From: Centrapalus pauciflorus
Lineage: Eukaryota; Streptophyta; Magnoliopsida; Asterales; Asteraceae
Length of the DNA: 64,000 nucleotides
Reading direction: 5' to 3'
Assembly (NCBI GenBank): GCA_020465985.1
Contig: JAANYP010000373.1
Coordinates: 62,001 to 126,000, forward strand
The notes under the pieces are model-generated. The model was given only the letters and a program-made list of their open reading frames with translations. It did not search any database and was not told where the DNA came from. Positions 44,355 through 56,318 of this stretch are shown here, piece after piece (the first letter of the stretch is position 1; every line of letters begins with the position of its first letter). The position numbers were made by a program, and so were the translations under genes.

Positions 44355-45542
44355 CTCAGATGGTAGTTCAGTGGAGATGACAATTGATGTTTCTGCCATG
44401 AGAGCTTGATTTTGAAACTCTTCCTCTGCCTGATCACTCCAGTCAAACAGATTGTCTTCTTGAGAAACAAGTGCTTGAGATGATGAAACTTGAGTAGTTT
44501 GCTGTGATCTTGGTGGTTGTTGACCTTGAGATCTACATTCCCTGGCAAAGTGGCCAAGCTTGTGACATTTAAAGCATTCAACTTTGGATTTATCAAATGT
44601 TGGTTTGCCTTCATGTCTGGCTTGGAAGTTGGATATGCCAGTTCTTTTTAGAAACCTTTTAGCCCTCATAGTCAGCATTGCATGCTGCCATTTCAAGTTC
44701 ATCTCTTCTATATCATCTGGATGGATTTGTTCTAAATCTTCAGCATTTAGAGCAAACAGTCCATCATTAGCAACAAAGGCTTCATAATGAACTTCAGTAG
44801 AGTTACCATTTGCACCTGAAAAGGAATCACAACAGTTAGATTTTTCAGATGACAGTAGAGCAGTGTTATGATTATAAGAAAAGGATTTCTTTTTAGTTTC
44901 AATCTCAGTTTCAAACACTCTCAGACTGTTGTAAAGATCATCCAGCTCTATTTCATCAAGAGTGTCTTTGGTTCTCCATTGGGCAGCATAGACTGTCCAC
45001 TCTTCACCAAGTGATCTAAGGAATTTTCTATTGACTTCATCTTGATCCAAGCTAACTTTAGCACTCTCCAATTCACTGATCAATTTATTAAACCTGTCAA
45101 ACATTTGAGTAAGGTTTTCATTCTTCCCACCAGAAAAGTTTTCATACTGCTGTTTCAAAAGATCCTTTTGATTTCTCTTGGTGCTAGCATTGCCAGCAAA
45201 TCTTTTCTCTAAGGCAATCCAAAGAGAATGAGCAGTGTAAAACTTTTTAAACTGATGTTGATAAGCATTAGGAATGGCTATTTGTAAAAGTGTAAGAGTT
45301 TTTACTTCATTCATTCTAGCCTTCCTTTCAAGTTCAGTTTTTGGAGGAGTTTTTATGGGTTTGCCCTAAGCATCAAGTTCAGGATCAACTACAGGAGGGA
45401 ATTCAACAGCTTTCCATATGGCATAATCAATAAATTGAATGTGCTGTTGACACCTGAGTTTCCACATCTCAAACTCAGTGGGTTTGAGCATAGGCACTTT
45501 AAGTCCTTGCCCAGATCCACTACTGCTGTTATCAAATTCCAT
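42886..45542 (-). pseudogene. gag: Family B Gag with C-terminal extension
   Basis: The ATG at 45542 starts MEFDNSSSG with the KLRCQQHIQF region; an in-frame TAG lies at 45367-45365. Then come WIALEKRFAG, the MFDRFNKLISELE motif and a first zinc knuckle CFKCHKLGHFAREC near 44580. After the candidate donor, a coiled coil is broken by stops from 44148. PPPYNNKYIHP lies near 43930 and a second knuckle CFHCGRKNHLARHC near 43470. The frame ends AAC-TAA at 42886. It is the same domain order as A1 Gag but decayed. Confidence 0.8.
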
Positions 45543-45601
45543 TGCAGAAAATTAAAATTTGAAAAGAAAGCTTCTGACTTTGAAAACAAAGAAAAACTTG
45601 T

Positions 45602-45614
45602 GGCTCTGATACCA
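45602..45614 (-). other. Primer-binding site of family B
   Basis: On the minus strand TGGTATCAGAGCC begins two bases after the 5' LTR, the initiator tRNA-Met type site. Confidence 0.95.
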
Positions 45615-45616
45615 CT

Positions 45617-46265
45617 TGTCAAGATCAAAATCACTACCTAAGATTAACTGGTTTGAATTAATCAGAGTATACACCAATAACCTTGTATTGAATCAAAGTC
45701 CAATTAAGAAGTTTGCGGAATAACACTTAACTGTTTTAAGAAAAGCTTTCAAAACAAATAATCACATAAACACAATCAATAATTAAAAGTCACTTGTATT
45801 GCCAAACTCAATGATTACAATCACCTCTAATCTGTTTGATTAGACGAAGAACACAGATTGTTCTAAGGGTTTTACAACCTTAGAGGCTTATGAAAACTTA
45901 ATCAGAAAAGCAATTACAATTTAAAAATAAACTTGTACGTGCAGCCCTATACAATAGAAAAACCTATTCTATGTATATATAATGTCTTCTGATTTGTTTC
46001 CTTGAGAAACTCTGATTTCTCTGATAGTAGATATGCTTGAATCTTCGAATATATCTTTTCCTGAATATCAGCAATTTTTGTTTGTTGAGCAGCTTGAAGT
46101 TTATCTGTTGAGCAGCTTGAGTTTGAACACTGGCAGCTTGAACTTTTGAACTAGCTGCTCGAACTTCTTCAACTAACAACTTGAACTTTGTACTTACACA
46201 GAAAATCTACTAATAGTTTGAGAAATCTAACTAACAGCTTGACATACTTAAAATATTTCCCAACA
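45617..46265 (-). repeat. 5' LTR of the family B element
   Basis: It is 649 bp, with ends TGTTGGGAAATATTT and ATCTTGACA on the minus strand. It pairs with the LTR at 37318; the sequences differ at scattered positions, so the insertion is older than A1. Confidence 0.9.
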
Positions 46266-46307
46266 ATTGTTAGTCATATTTCTGCTGAAAACATTTAAAA
46301 TTTTGAT

Positions 46308-46419
46308 CACTACAAGAAAAATAAGAAATTTTGACAGAGCCTTTTTGTAGCGACTAGTGTCGTCGCAAATAGCCCCCTAGAAGACAAAAAAATTATGTTT
46401 TTTTATTAAAATTGATCAA
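46308..46419 (+). mobile_element. CACTA-type transposon terminus
   Basis: CACTACAAGAAAAATAAG is the classic inverted-repeat end of plant CACTA (En/Spm) elements. It is followed by a GCGACTAGTGTCGTCGC-like subterminal repeat. The three bases GAT before it may be one target copy. The rest of the element is interrupted by the Athila/Tat LTR, and the other end is outside the window. Confidence 0.7.
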
Positions 46420-46579
46420 TGATGAGTCTATAATTTATATAGTTTCAGAGCCATTTTATGATCATTTTAAGCATCGATACTTCGTAAAATCCATACTATT
46501 ACTCCAAGTTTGTGTTTCAGGGCCAATATATTAAAAGAAATCATTTCGAGGAAATTCATATCAAACCGAGCCGAAGGGG

Positions 46580-46694
46580 GCGCATGCCTGCGCCACCCTG
46601 CAGTCCACAAAGGATTCCAGCTGTCCAGATACATTCCAGCGCATGCCAGCGAAACCCTAGTCGTATCCGGGCGCAATGGGGCGCAGGCCTGCGC
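46580..46694 (+). promoter_or_regulatory. CpG palindromes in Athila/Tat LTR U3
   Basis: GCGCATGCCTGCGCC at 46580, GCGCATGCCAGCG near 46640 and the perfect 14-bp palindrome GCGCAGGCCTGCGC at 46681 cluster 70-180 bp before the TATA box. The placement resembles the palindrome array of the first Athila-like LTR, but the sequence differs. Confidence 0.5.
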
Positions 46695-46760
46695 CTGGCC
46701 TGTGCTAGAGCAGCGCAAAAACGCGTTTTATAACCTGTGGAACCCTAATCTCGACCACTT

Positions 46761-46768
46761 TATAAATA
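46761..46768 (+). promoter_or_regulatory. LTR TATA box (TATAAATA)
   Basis: A consensus TATA box in CCACTTTATAAATAGAGG marks the U3/R border. Confidence 0.75.
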
Positions 46769-47543
46769 GAGGTCGATGGCAGCCTTGGAGAGGAGTCCTA
46801 ACGTGTGTGAAAGTGTGTCGAAACCCTGCCGGAGTGGATTTACGATACGAGAACGAAGACGGTGATTCGCAAGCTACGCAATGACTCAGATCTACATTGT
46901 TGAAGAGCATACGATGAGCGGCTAATACCGTTAGCAGTTTGCGGAGGATCTACGGATAAGTTTACTCTACTTTAATTTCTCATGCTTTGATGTATTTGTA
47001 TTGAGTGAGATCTATTATGTGTATGCAAATGATAAGCATTCGGCTATGATTATGATTGTATGGTTTGATTGGTAAAAGCAAGATAGTTTATCGTGGTACT
47101 ATTATTTGTGCCGAGTCCATTAGCTTAGGGATTAAGACAAGTATTAATATTGCATACGCTATGCCGAGAGTTATTGGTTAAAACATGTTTGATTAATTTA
47201 TTCGCGCAATTGATTATTTCTATGTGATTGTTTCATGAAATTATAGTGAGTAATAGTTATGTCGTGGTGATCTCGTGAATGGTTATTCGTCTCTTGATTG
47301 TTTATCTATTACGTTAGTTATTTTGCCACTAATTTTAGTTACAAAGCGATATCAAATCATTAATCTAAACAAATCATTCAAATCCACAAATTTACATTTT
47401 AAGTGCTTTCAATAAACTTATAAGGCTAATAACCTAACCCTAATTACGACCACACTCCCAGTGTATTCGACCCTTACTTCTCTAGCTAAATAGTGGATTT
47501 AAGGACTTAATCAGCGGGTCACAACGACGGCCCGTCAGACTTT

Positions 47544-47560
47544 TGGCGTCGTTGCCAGGG
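47544..47560 (+). other. Primer-binding site, tRNA-Asp type
   Basis: TGGCGTCGTTGCCAGGG is close to the TGGCGCCGTTGCCGGGG site used by Athila and Tat elements. Confidence 0.8.
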
Positions 47561-47778
47561 AGTGTAACAGTAGTTAAGTTTAAGTTAGTCAGTTGCCTTA
47601 GTTTTAAGTAATTAAGTTTAAGTTCCTTTCTTTGGTTATTTTTAGTCTTTATTTTATTATTTAAAAAAATCAAATAAAACATAAAAAAAATCCAAAAAGG
47701 TAATTGTAGTCCTCTACTTTAGCACCAAAAATATAATTAGTTTAGTTTAAGTACTTAATCTTTAGTATTTTATTTAGT

Positions 47779-49500
47779 GAATGCGCACAATTCGAACCTG
47801 AGATCGAAAAAGTAGCGAGATCAAACCGACAGACTATCCGGATTCAAAATCAACAATTAATCACAGAGAATTTAAACGCACAAGAGGAAGAAATTCCTGA
47901 TTTAGAAATTCCCAATTCAGAGATTCCTGATTTAGAAAGCCCTCCGATTTTGCCACGAAATCGTGATCAAGAAGAACCCGAGCGCATAGCTGCTAGAATG
48001 GGTGATCAACCGAGGTGTACGGTTGAGTCGCATTACCACCCAGGTGATGTGCCCGACCCGTCTCCAATCTGTTATCCCGAAAACGAGAACGAACCCGAAG
48101 TTCGTCCTCAATTATTCCAAATTCTTCCGATCTTTCGAGGGATGCCAAGCGAGTAACCCTACAAACATTTAGTTGAATTCACAACTATTTGTAAAGCAAA
48201 CAATGTTCAAGGTATAACCACCGACGGTTTAAAACTTCGATTATTTCCTTTCTCGTTAAAGGAGAAAGCGAAGAATTGGTTCGTATCCTTACCAACCAAT
48301 AGTATTACAACATGGGATCAAATGAAACGAGAATTTCTTAATGAACATTACCCCATTAGTAAAACAACTGAGAAAAGAAAGTAAATCACCGGATTTAAAC
48401 AAAAACCTGGCGAACAATTCTACGAAGCGTTCGATCGTATGAACGAATTAGTAAGAGCTTGTCCACACCACGAGGTACCCAAATGGATGCTTATCACAAC
48501 ATTCTTTGATGGTGTGAGTCAGGAGAGTCATAATATGATTATAGCTACCACAGGAGGCACATTTTTAGGTAAAGAAGACAACGAAGCTTGGGAGTTGCTT
48601 AGTCAACTCGGTAAAGGGCTTAAAGTCCAAGCTGGTTCTGAAAATAGCATAGGTGTTCAAGTTATGGGCATCAAAATGGTGAGGTTAAAAGTGAGAGAGA
48701 ATTAGGAAAGAAAATGGATTAATTGATGTAGGATCTTTCAAACCCTAGCGCATCAATTAATTGTGTTATATGCGGAGATCCATCGCATCATTCCGAAGCA
48801 TGTCCTCATCGAGAGAGGGACAACCAATTTCCGGAAAAATACAATCCGGGGTGGAGAAACCATCCTAACTTTCGATGGAAGAATGATCAGCCTACCGATC
48901 ATCAATCCAAACCAAGATATGAACCACCAAAGAGAGAATATCAATATGGTTCAACATCAGCAGCTAAGGATGAGCGATATTATAAGTCAAATCATCGTGA
49001 TCGACCACAATTTCAAGTGGAAACAAATATGACTTCTGTGCAATTCGTAGAGTTTGCTGAATTTATGAAACAGCAATCAACTATCGGTACTAAGACCATG
49101 GAGATGTTAACTCGCCAGATGGGTCAGATAGCTGAGTCGCTCACTAGGCGTGAGGAGGGGAAGCTTCCTAGCAATACTATTCCTAATCTCTCACATGCTC
49201 ATCATCATAACAAAGTTAAGAAACATGAGTTAACGAAGTTAATGAAGTTAGGTAGACAATAAAATTGAGATGCTTAAAGAGAAAGAGGTCAAAGAAGATA
49301 CCGACACTGAAGTCGTGTATGAGGAGAAAGAGGATCCAAAGAAGAAGTAGGTTCCTAAGAAAGTTTCTTTTCAAGAGCCAATTAAAGCAGATATTCCAAC
49401 GCCCAAAGTTGGGGAGGCGGAGAAGAGTCAGGACACTTCAATTCCTCCTTCTTATCCTGTTGCTTTAGAAAATCCGAAATCTTCTTCTTACGGCAAAAGA
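47779..49500 (+). pseudogene. gag: Athila/Tat Gag, broken
   Basis: After a Glu/Pro-rich start (RNRDQEEPERIAARMGD), the capsid-like region reads FPFSLKEKAKNWF, then TTWDQMKREFLNEHY, then ACPHHEVPKWM and FFDGVSQESHNMI, all typical of this lineage. Stops occur at 48154-48156 and 48382-48384, and the frame shifts between 48705 and 48762. A zinc knuckle CVICGDPSHHSEAC follows at 48762. A coiled-coil-like region with EFMKQQSTIGTKTMEML comes next, then a Lys/Glu-rich linker. Confidence 0.8.
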
Positions 49501-49973
49501 GGCCCACAACCAATGGATCTTTGGGACTTATTAAATCAAGTTAAGATCAATATTCCTCTGATAAAGGTCATTCAACAGGTTCCATCTTATGCCAAATATT
49601 TGAAAGATCTCTGCACTCAAAAAAGAAAGTATAAGGTCTTGCTCCCAAAGCAGATCAATCTAACTGAACAATTAAGTGCAGTAGTTTTTAGTTCTCTACC
49701 TCCTAAGCTGAAAGATCCTGGATCACCATTGATTCCAGTGACAATAGGCAATGTGCAGATTAAGAAGGCACTGTTTGATCTTGGAGCTAGCGTTAATATT
49801 TTACCTGGAAACTTGTTTGACAAACATGATCTAGGTAAGTTACAGACAATTGATATTATCTTACAGCTGGCAGATCGGTCAACCAAGTGCCCAAGAGGTA
49901 TTTTATCAGATGTCATAGTAAAAGTTGAAGATTTTTACTATCCAGTTCATTTCCTAGTATTGGACACAGAAAG
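49501..49973 (+). pseudogene. Athila/Tat gag C-terminus and aspartic protease, truncated
   Basis: IPLIKVIQQVPSYAKYLKDLC marks the conserved end of gag. The protease active site is FDLGASVNILP, followed by LQLADRSTKCPRGI and VHFLVLDTES. The frame runs into the family C LTR at 49974. The catalytic Asp is present, but the flap and C-terminal part are separated by the insertion. Confidence 0.85.
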
Positions 49974-51102
49974 TGTAGGTCCCGAAAGGTTTCCCAAGTA
50001 TATAGCCTTAAGCTGTAGAGGGGGGTGAATACAGCAATTTAAAAAACTACACACTCTTTTCTCAATGTTTGTATGTATTATCAACAAAAGTTAATTACAA
50101 ACAAGCTTGAATGCGGAAAGGTTCAAGCTGAGATGACAGATACAACAGTATGTTAACTAATCTAAGACAGACTTAAACTAGATACAATGAATACACTCAC
50201 TAGGAATTATTCACTGTGTTTTCAAGACTCAGAGAAACAGCTTGAACAAGAACAGCTTGGACATAAAGTACTGTTTTATTCAAGCAGACTTGCATGCATG
50301 AAAGACACACTTTTAATGCACGTTCACTCTTGGCTTCAGCACTTAGCTTCTTGGCTTATATTTTTAATCCTTCGAAGATTCCTTTTATACTCACTCAGAG
50401 GATCTAAGAGAAGCTTCTTCATAGCACGAAAGGAAAAGTGAAAGGTCTTGTTTGAAAAGACAACATAAACTTTTCTGCACATTCTGAAAAGCAGACTTGT
50501 CTTCATGTGGGCAGAACTTTTGTCTTTTCTTTTTGTCTACTGTTGCATTAGCTTTAACTAAATAAGGAATATCAACTTTGCATCTTTCTTCCTTTGTTAA
50601 GGCCTATTTTGATATAAGAAAAAGGTCTGTCACCATTTTTCAAATATCCTTTTGTCTTCATGTGACAGAACAGCTTGGGCAGGTTGAGCAATTCTGTTTT
50701 CCACTTTGTCTTCGACTTTGTAAACTGATCTTGTAGCCAAAAACAATACATGAGGACTTGGAAACATATTCTATAAAGTGTTTTAGCCTGTTCACAAAGA
50801 ACAGGTTTTGTTCACAAAGAACAGAACACTTGTAAACTGCCTAAGCTGCTCACCAGTATAGAGCAGCGTAGACAGTTTATGTTCAGCCTGTTCAGCAGAC
50901 TGAACAGCTTGGTTAAACTGCCTTTGTTGCAACACATGCAACAGGGTAAACAGTTTTGGGCTGATATTGCAAATCATTTTCAGGTTTCAATAAGGCATAT
51001 AACAGGCCTTAAATTCAACCTTCAAAAGCATCAACAGGTTTGATTAAAAATCTCCCCCTTAGATGCAGAACAGGTTTGACTGAGGCCTTTTTGTGCCTAA
51101 CA
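49974..51102 (-). repeat. 3' LTR of family C
   Basis: On the minus strand it starts TGTTAGGCACAAAAAGGCC and ends CGGGACCTACA, 1129 bp. TATAAAAG on the minus strand lies near 50390. Paired GTTCACAAAGAAC motifs near 50790-50825 match the tandem hairpin of the plus-strand copy at 35261. Confidence 0.85.
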
Positions 51103-51460
51103 ATCTCCCCCTATTAGCAATAATCAGTCAAAGCTGATTTAACCAGTAGACACTATGTATTTTTACATTACATTTGCTGAAATAAAATTACAACATCAAG
51201 GTAAAGTAGAAGATCAGTTTATACATACTGATTTTGATTACAGAAACACATCACATGTTATTACAAGAGTACAACTAATGTACTATTGTATATTACAACT
51301 AATGTAAGTAAGCAAAGTTACAACATATGTAACAAAGTACAGCTAATGTACAAAAAGTTTTGGACTGTTGGTGTTGGGAGCAAATAATGGCAAGCCTGTC
51401 CAACAAATGAACAGCTTCCATTCTTCACCTACCCTGATGGTAGATGGACTTCACTGTACT
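51103..51460 (-). other. 3' untranslated tract of family C
   Basis: It contains the polypurine tract AATAGGGGGAGAT at 51103-51115 and repeats of TACATTAGTTGTA. It shows no ORF. Confidence 0.6.
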
Positions 51461-54400
51461 GGAGGTGGCAGTCCTTCTTCAAACATTCTTTCAAGTTCCT
51501 CCCTTGTTTCTTCCAGATCTTGAATTTTAACTCTAAGAAACATGAAGTTTGGATCTTGAAGTTCACCTCTGTCATAAAAACCTCTCAGCTCATCCTAGAT
51601 GGCTGCTCTTCATTTGTTGGACTGTCTGAAGGAGTTGGCAATTCTGAAGGCTGCAAGCTGCTTAAGACCAACTTTGTGTAGGTCTGAAGCTCTCTGAAAA
51701 CACTTTTTCTGGGTTAAGGGATCTACAAAAAAATGCCCCCAACTCAGGTTCTTCAATTATCTTGCCTTCTTCAAACTCCACTCCTTTGGGCAGGTTGTGG
51801 TTAACTCCTTTGATTTCCACAACATAGTCTCCTTGTTCAATCATCATAAGGAGTTCTTCCAGCTCTGAATCATTCCTTGTCCTCCTGGCCTTTATCTTAG
51901 GATATGTCACAGAGATACCCTCACTTATATCAGTTGAGATCAGGCCAAGGTCTTTCACTCTCTCCATTAACTTCTTCACATATGCCCTGATAGTCTTAGC
52001 CGTTTCTGACTTAGACTGGCTCAGGGCAACTGCTAGTTCCACCCATTCCCTGTATCCCATTTGAGCAACATCAGTGTGATCATAAGATTCCAGTTCAAGA
52101 CCTGTTGCACCCATCCTGGTAATTTGCAGTTTCCACTGTTTGCCTTTTCTTGAAATAGGAACAGCTTTGACGATTGGTTCCTTGACAAATCTTCGGTCAG
52201 CAACATTATGAAACTTCTTTCTTGCCAGGTTGTCAAAATGGAATTGGGCTCTAGCAGAGGGTACTTTTGTCTTGGTCACAGAGACCTGAGCACCCTTTTC
52301 TTTTTCCACTTCCTTCTCTCCTGCTGAGTCTTTAGCAGCTTCCATCAGTTTCTTCTGCACATCCAAGGAAGGCATTTTTATTTTGCTTGCCTCTTGAAGT
52401 GCAAAAGTTTTGGCAGCTTTGGAAGAGGCTTCTTCTTTTCTTAGAGCTTCCAGGGCTTGAAGTTGTTCATCTCTGAACTCAAAGTACTTATCCATGGGAA
52501 GACCCATTTCCTTTGCCCTGGCTTTGTGAAACCTGAGGTCTGCTGCTTTCTGCTGTTGGGGATCAACTGCTGCTTTTTCTTTTCCTTTAGCTGCTGTAGT
52601 GGCAGCAGCTTCAGGACTTTCCTCCTCCTCTTCTTCTTCTTCTTGTAAAATCAGATGTCTCCTTTTGCTGCTTGGCCTGTCCTCAGGAATGAATTCCTCC
52701 CCCTTAGATTGAGCAGGGATTGGAGATTCAGCCTGAGTAGGCTGAGCAGCATGGGAGGCACCTCCATTGTACCTGTTTCAAATGCTCCTGCTGGTTGACC
52801 AGTGAGTATTGCAGGCATTGATTTCTCCTTAGGAGAGGAAGTTTTCTCCCCTTTAGACTTAGTCTTCGAGGCAGATGACTTCTCCCCCTTTGAAGGAGAT
52901 GTACCAGCACCTTCAACACCTGGTCTGCCTGAAGACACGAAGTCATCAGGCTTGCCAGCCGTTTTGGCAGCAGGCCTGGGGCCAACAAGGCTATTCACTA
53001 AGAATGCCAAGCTGTCCTTCACCTCTGCAAGCTGGGAAAGACAGGATTGAATAGAACAGGCATGGGTGTCAGCAAGAGAGGTCAGTTTGACAATGTTTTC
53101 CCTATCAGAAACTGTGAACAGCAGGCTTTAAAGCTGTGCAAGATGTAGTTCAAGGGAATCTTGCACATCAGCAAGGTCTGATGACACAGAATTGGATAGG
53201 GAGCCAATGACAGTGTTCAAGTTGGCCAATGTGGCAGGAAGGGTAGAATTGCAAGAAGTGAGGAGAGATGACAGCTATTGAGATATAGCTTCCATTGAGG
53301 ACACTGAGTCCTGTTGTAGTGAAAGAATAGAGGAAAGGGAAGTAGAGACACTTTGCAGCTGCGCAGTGAGTGCAAGCAGCTGTGGAGAGTGGTCAGGTTG
53401 TGTAGTGGCTGGGAAGGAATCTTTGAACAGATCAAAGAATCCTTTAAGCTGTGCAGACACAAAGTCTGAAATGAGAGAAGGTAGAGAGGACACAGAGGAT
53501 TCTAAAGAACTAACTTTGTTGGATAGCAGTGTAAGCTGATCCTTCAAAGGAATGTCTTTAGGAGATGGAGGTGTATGGTTGGACTGTTTAGATTGTGTTG
53601 AGGGAGAGGATGAGGATGATGCTGGTGTATGAGGATGTGATGGAGAGGGGAGAGGAACAATTGAAAGAAGCTCCATAGCCTGGGCAAAAGTAATGTGGCC
53701 CAGCTTGGAGGGGTCAAATGGTCCCTCAGCAGTGGCAGTAGCTGCATCATCAGGAGAAGGGGTTGATGTTGGGAGCCTTTCAGATGCTACTTGTGTGGCA
53801 ACACCTTGATGAAAGCCAGTGGGTGTTCCCTTTGCAGTGCCTTGGTGTAAAAGCACCTCATCATTGGGAGATGGGATATGCATTTCAACATCAGAAGTGG
53901 TAAATTCTGCTGATGGAATTTGCACAGAAGGGTCAGCCTCACCCAAGGGATGGTATGTTCCCTGAGGTTCATCAACATGAGTTGTTGGTCCCTCAGCAGC
54001 TGTATGGTGTTGAATAGCCGTATCATAGGGAGCAGAAATTTGAGGCTGAACTGCTGATTGGTCTATACCAGCAGTGTGGACACCTCGTGCAGACTCAGGG
54101 TGTAAAGAAGTTTGAGGTGGGGACAGTGTGGACTCAGTATGGCGTGGAGAGGGCTCCTGTCTTTCAATATTCTCAGCCTGTTGGGAGGCTGGAATCGTTG
54201 AGGTGGCTATCTCCGTTTGTACAACTGGTTCCTGTTTAGAGGAACCAGAGGGTCTAGGCTGACTCTGGGTGGACTCAGGTTGGAGTGAAGCAGGCTCCAA
54301 TTGTGCTGAACCTTCTCCCAAAATAGGAGAGGCAGCAGGGGTGGCTTCTCTTACAACTGAACCCTGTTGGGAGGGAACAGAGGAGCTGGTTGTTGGGGCT

Positions 54401-55616
54401 GATTTCCTTTTGGCTAGAGATTTGCGTTGGTATTGGATAGAAGAAGTGGGTGACTGTGGAGAGGTGATAGGTTCTGTTTGGACAGGGTGGGAGACTGGGT
54501 CAGGAACAGGTGGGTTGGCATGTTCCCTGGTCTCAGGTGCCACAGAGGCACCAGCCACAAAGGCTTCAGGTTCAACAGATGAACCAGGATGAGGAGCCTG
54601 CTCCCCCTCAGCCACAGAGGCCAAGGAAGCAGACTCAGACTGAGCTGTTTTGGCCTTCTTGTGGACAGGCCCAGCTTCAGTGGTTGCCATGGTCCTTTTA
54701 ACAAGCTTGGACCTGGCTTTGGATTTTTCCTTGGGAGCAGGTTCAGGATCCACCCTCACAGCAGAGGGTCCTTCCACCAATCCTAGCAGCCTCCTCATTG
54801 GTGTTGACAGAGGAGGCTCATTGGGTAGAACAGGAGTATAAAACACTCTATTCCCTATTACAGGGAATGACGCAGTCTTAAGTAAAGGCTGAGAGGAATA
54901 TAGTTGCTCACCACAATGATGTTTGAAAATAAGGCTTAAAAACCTGGATACCAAACAGCAGCTGGACGGTTTTCTTGTTGTACCAGGTTCCTCAGATTCA
55001 GGAAAATCCATTTGGCCATGTCGATTGTTGTCCCATCCACCAGCTGTAGAACAATGGGGACTTCATCACGGCTTAGTTGGTCGAATGAACCAACTTTACT
55101 CCTGAAGCACATCACCACCGAGGCAAATAGAAAACTGTAGGTCGGAGACAAATCCTTCCTAAATAGTGTTGCTCCGATTTTGGGTTCTGCTACACCACAG
55201 AAACGTAGCATATTGCCCATTTGATCATCTTCAGGTTAAGGCATGTCATATGGGTCAGCAGTTGGCAGATGAAGAACCTCCCTGAGAAGATCAGCTGTGA
55301 TCTCAATGGTCTGAGTCCCATTGAGAATAGTTCCTTTTATGACTTTGGTGTTGGGGTTGTAGGCACAAGTGTACCAAAATTCGTACACCATCTCCTGGTA
55401 CAGGAATCTAGGATTAGCAGTCATTGCATAGTTCAACGGATGAACTTTCAGAAATTCCACCATTTGTTCATAACCCTTCCCCACATAGTTTTTGGGAAAG
55501 GTTAGGTTGGCAATGTAGTTTGTGGGCTTTATGGTTAGCATCGTGGTAACTGATGAGTGTTTCACAACATCATCACCAACGAATACTGGAAGAAAGGGAT
55601 TGTTTCTTTGAGCCAT
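51461..55616 (-). pseudogene. Family C env-like ORF, broken
   Basis: The ATG at 55616 begins MAQRNNPF. The N-terminal domain has YEFWYTCAY, ILNGTQTIEIT and LLREVLHLP, aligning with the VLRTRIAG/LRQVLQLG region of A1. A TAA stops it at 55236-55238, and the frame shifts near 54945. The next part (SLIFKHHCGEQ, VPIVLQLVDG) leads into a long Ser/Pro/Thr/Gln-rich segment (54900-53300), then a Lys/Ser-rich part, a coiled coil and the C-terminal domain (FHFDNLARKKFHNV, DVAQMGYREWVEL). Shifts and stops occur near 53275 and 52650. The function is unknown. Confidence 0.8.
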
Positions 55617-55720
55617 TGGTGAAGGATTGGTGTTTTGAGAAGCAGAAAACACTTAGACGATTTAGGGTTCTTGAGGATTTCTGGAAATAGTGAGGAAGAC
55701 GAAGATGAAACAGTATGGGG

Positions 55721-55730
55721 TATTTATAGG
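55721..55730 (-). promoter_or_regulatory. Candidate internal TATA box before the family C env-like ORF
   Basis: On the minus strand CCTATAAATA lies 105 bp before the env-like ATG, followed by a CT-rich leader (CATCTTCGTCTTCCTCAC) typical of plant transcription starts. This layout is like an ordinary plant gene. Confidence 0.55.
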
Positions 55731-56318
55731 ATTTGAATGTGAATGGGTATGAGAGAGAAATATTTGGGCGGTTGATTTGAAAAATTCGTTAACGGAAAAC
55801 GGAACGGTTGTCCATGTCAGACCGTTTGTCAGACTACTTGAGCCCTTTTTAGTCACTAAGACACGTAACCCACATTATCCGCAGTAATTAAGTTAAATAA
55901 AAACAAAAATTAAGAAACTTAATTGTGAAGAAAGGTAGTTAAAACTGTGGGTCTAAGCTGTTGGTCAAACCTGTGATGTGTAGGATCATCACAAGCTGTT
56001 CATTCTTCACGCTGTTCACTTCTTCACACTGTGCTTTCAACCTGTGTTCTAATGTAAGATCAGGTTGTGTTCAGTAGTTGAACATGATACAAGACATTGT
56101 CTTGTAAATCAGTGTGAAGGAGTGAGCAGGGTGGAGAATAGACCATCAGAGTAGGCTAGACGAGTAAACTGTTATTGTTCAGCCTGTTGTATGTTCAAGC
56201 TGTTCAAGGATTTCAGTTAAATGGCTAAGTACAGAATATGCATAACCTGTTCTGTCTAAGCTGTTCTGAGAAACTTGAGCAGTGTGAGGCATACAAGGTC
56301 TCAGACCTTTGAGGACAC
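55731..56318 (-). other. Family C noncoding tract before the env-like ORF
   Basis: It is noncoding, with many CTGTTC/AGCTGTT/GAACAGG motifs (55960-56290) like those in the family C LTR. Placement just upstream of the internal TATA box suggests shared regulatory elements. Confidence 0.5.

Larger units (their letters stand above)
37318..46265 (-). mobile_element. Family B Sirevirus-like element, full-length boundaries, internally deleted
   Basis: Two 649-bp LTRs, a tRNA-Met primer-binding site and a polypurine tract bound an 8948-bp element on the minus strand. The flanks are ATTAT and ATTGT, a target duplication with one substitution. Gag, protease, integrase and the first part of reverse transcriptase are readable with many stops; the rest of reverse transcriptase and all of RNase H are deleted, with direct fusion to the env-like ORF. 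It is non-autonomous. Confidence 0.9.
46420..47537 (+). repeat. 5' LTR of the Athila/Tat-type element
   Basis: It starts TGATGAGTC and ends GGCCCGTCA, about 1118 bp; the left border is inferred from the TGA/TCA ends. It has a GC-rich U3 with iterated GCGCA-GCCTGCGC palindromes, a TATA box, then T-rich R/U5 ending six bases before the primer site. Confidence 0.65.
46420..49973 (+). mobile_element. Athila/Tat-type Ty3/gypsy element, 5' part
   Basis: It comprises a 5' LTR, a tRNA-Asp-type primer-binding site, gag and the beginning of protease. The family C element (-) is inserted in the protease at 49974; the remainder of this element must lie beyond 64000. Stops and shifts show that it is old. 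Confidence 0.8.

Noticed and set aside
46462..46900. Overlapping ORFs on both strands with good GC content
   Set aside because: They lie in the GC-rich U3 and leader of the Athila/Tat LTR, with TATA box and palindromes; no protein family is recognisable.
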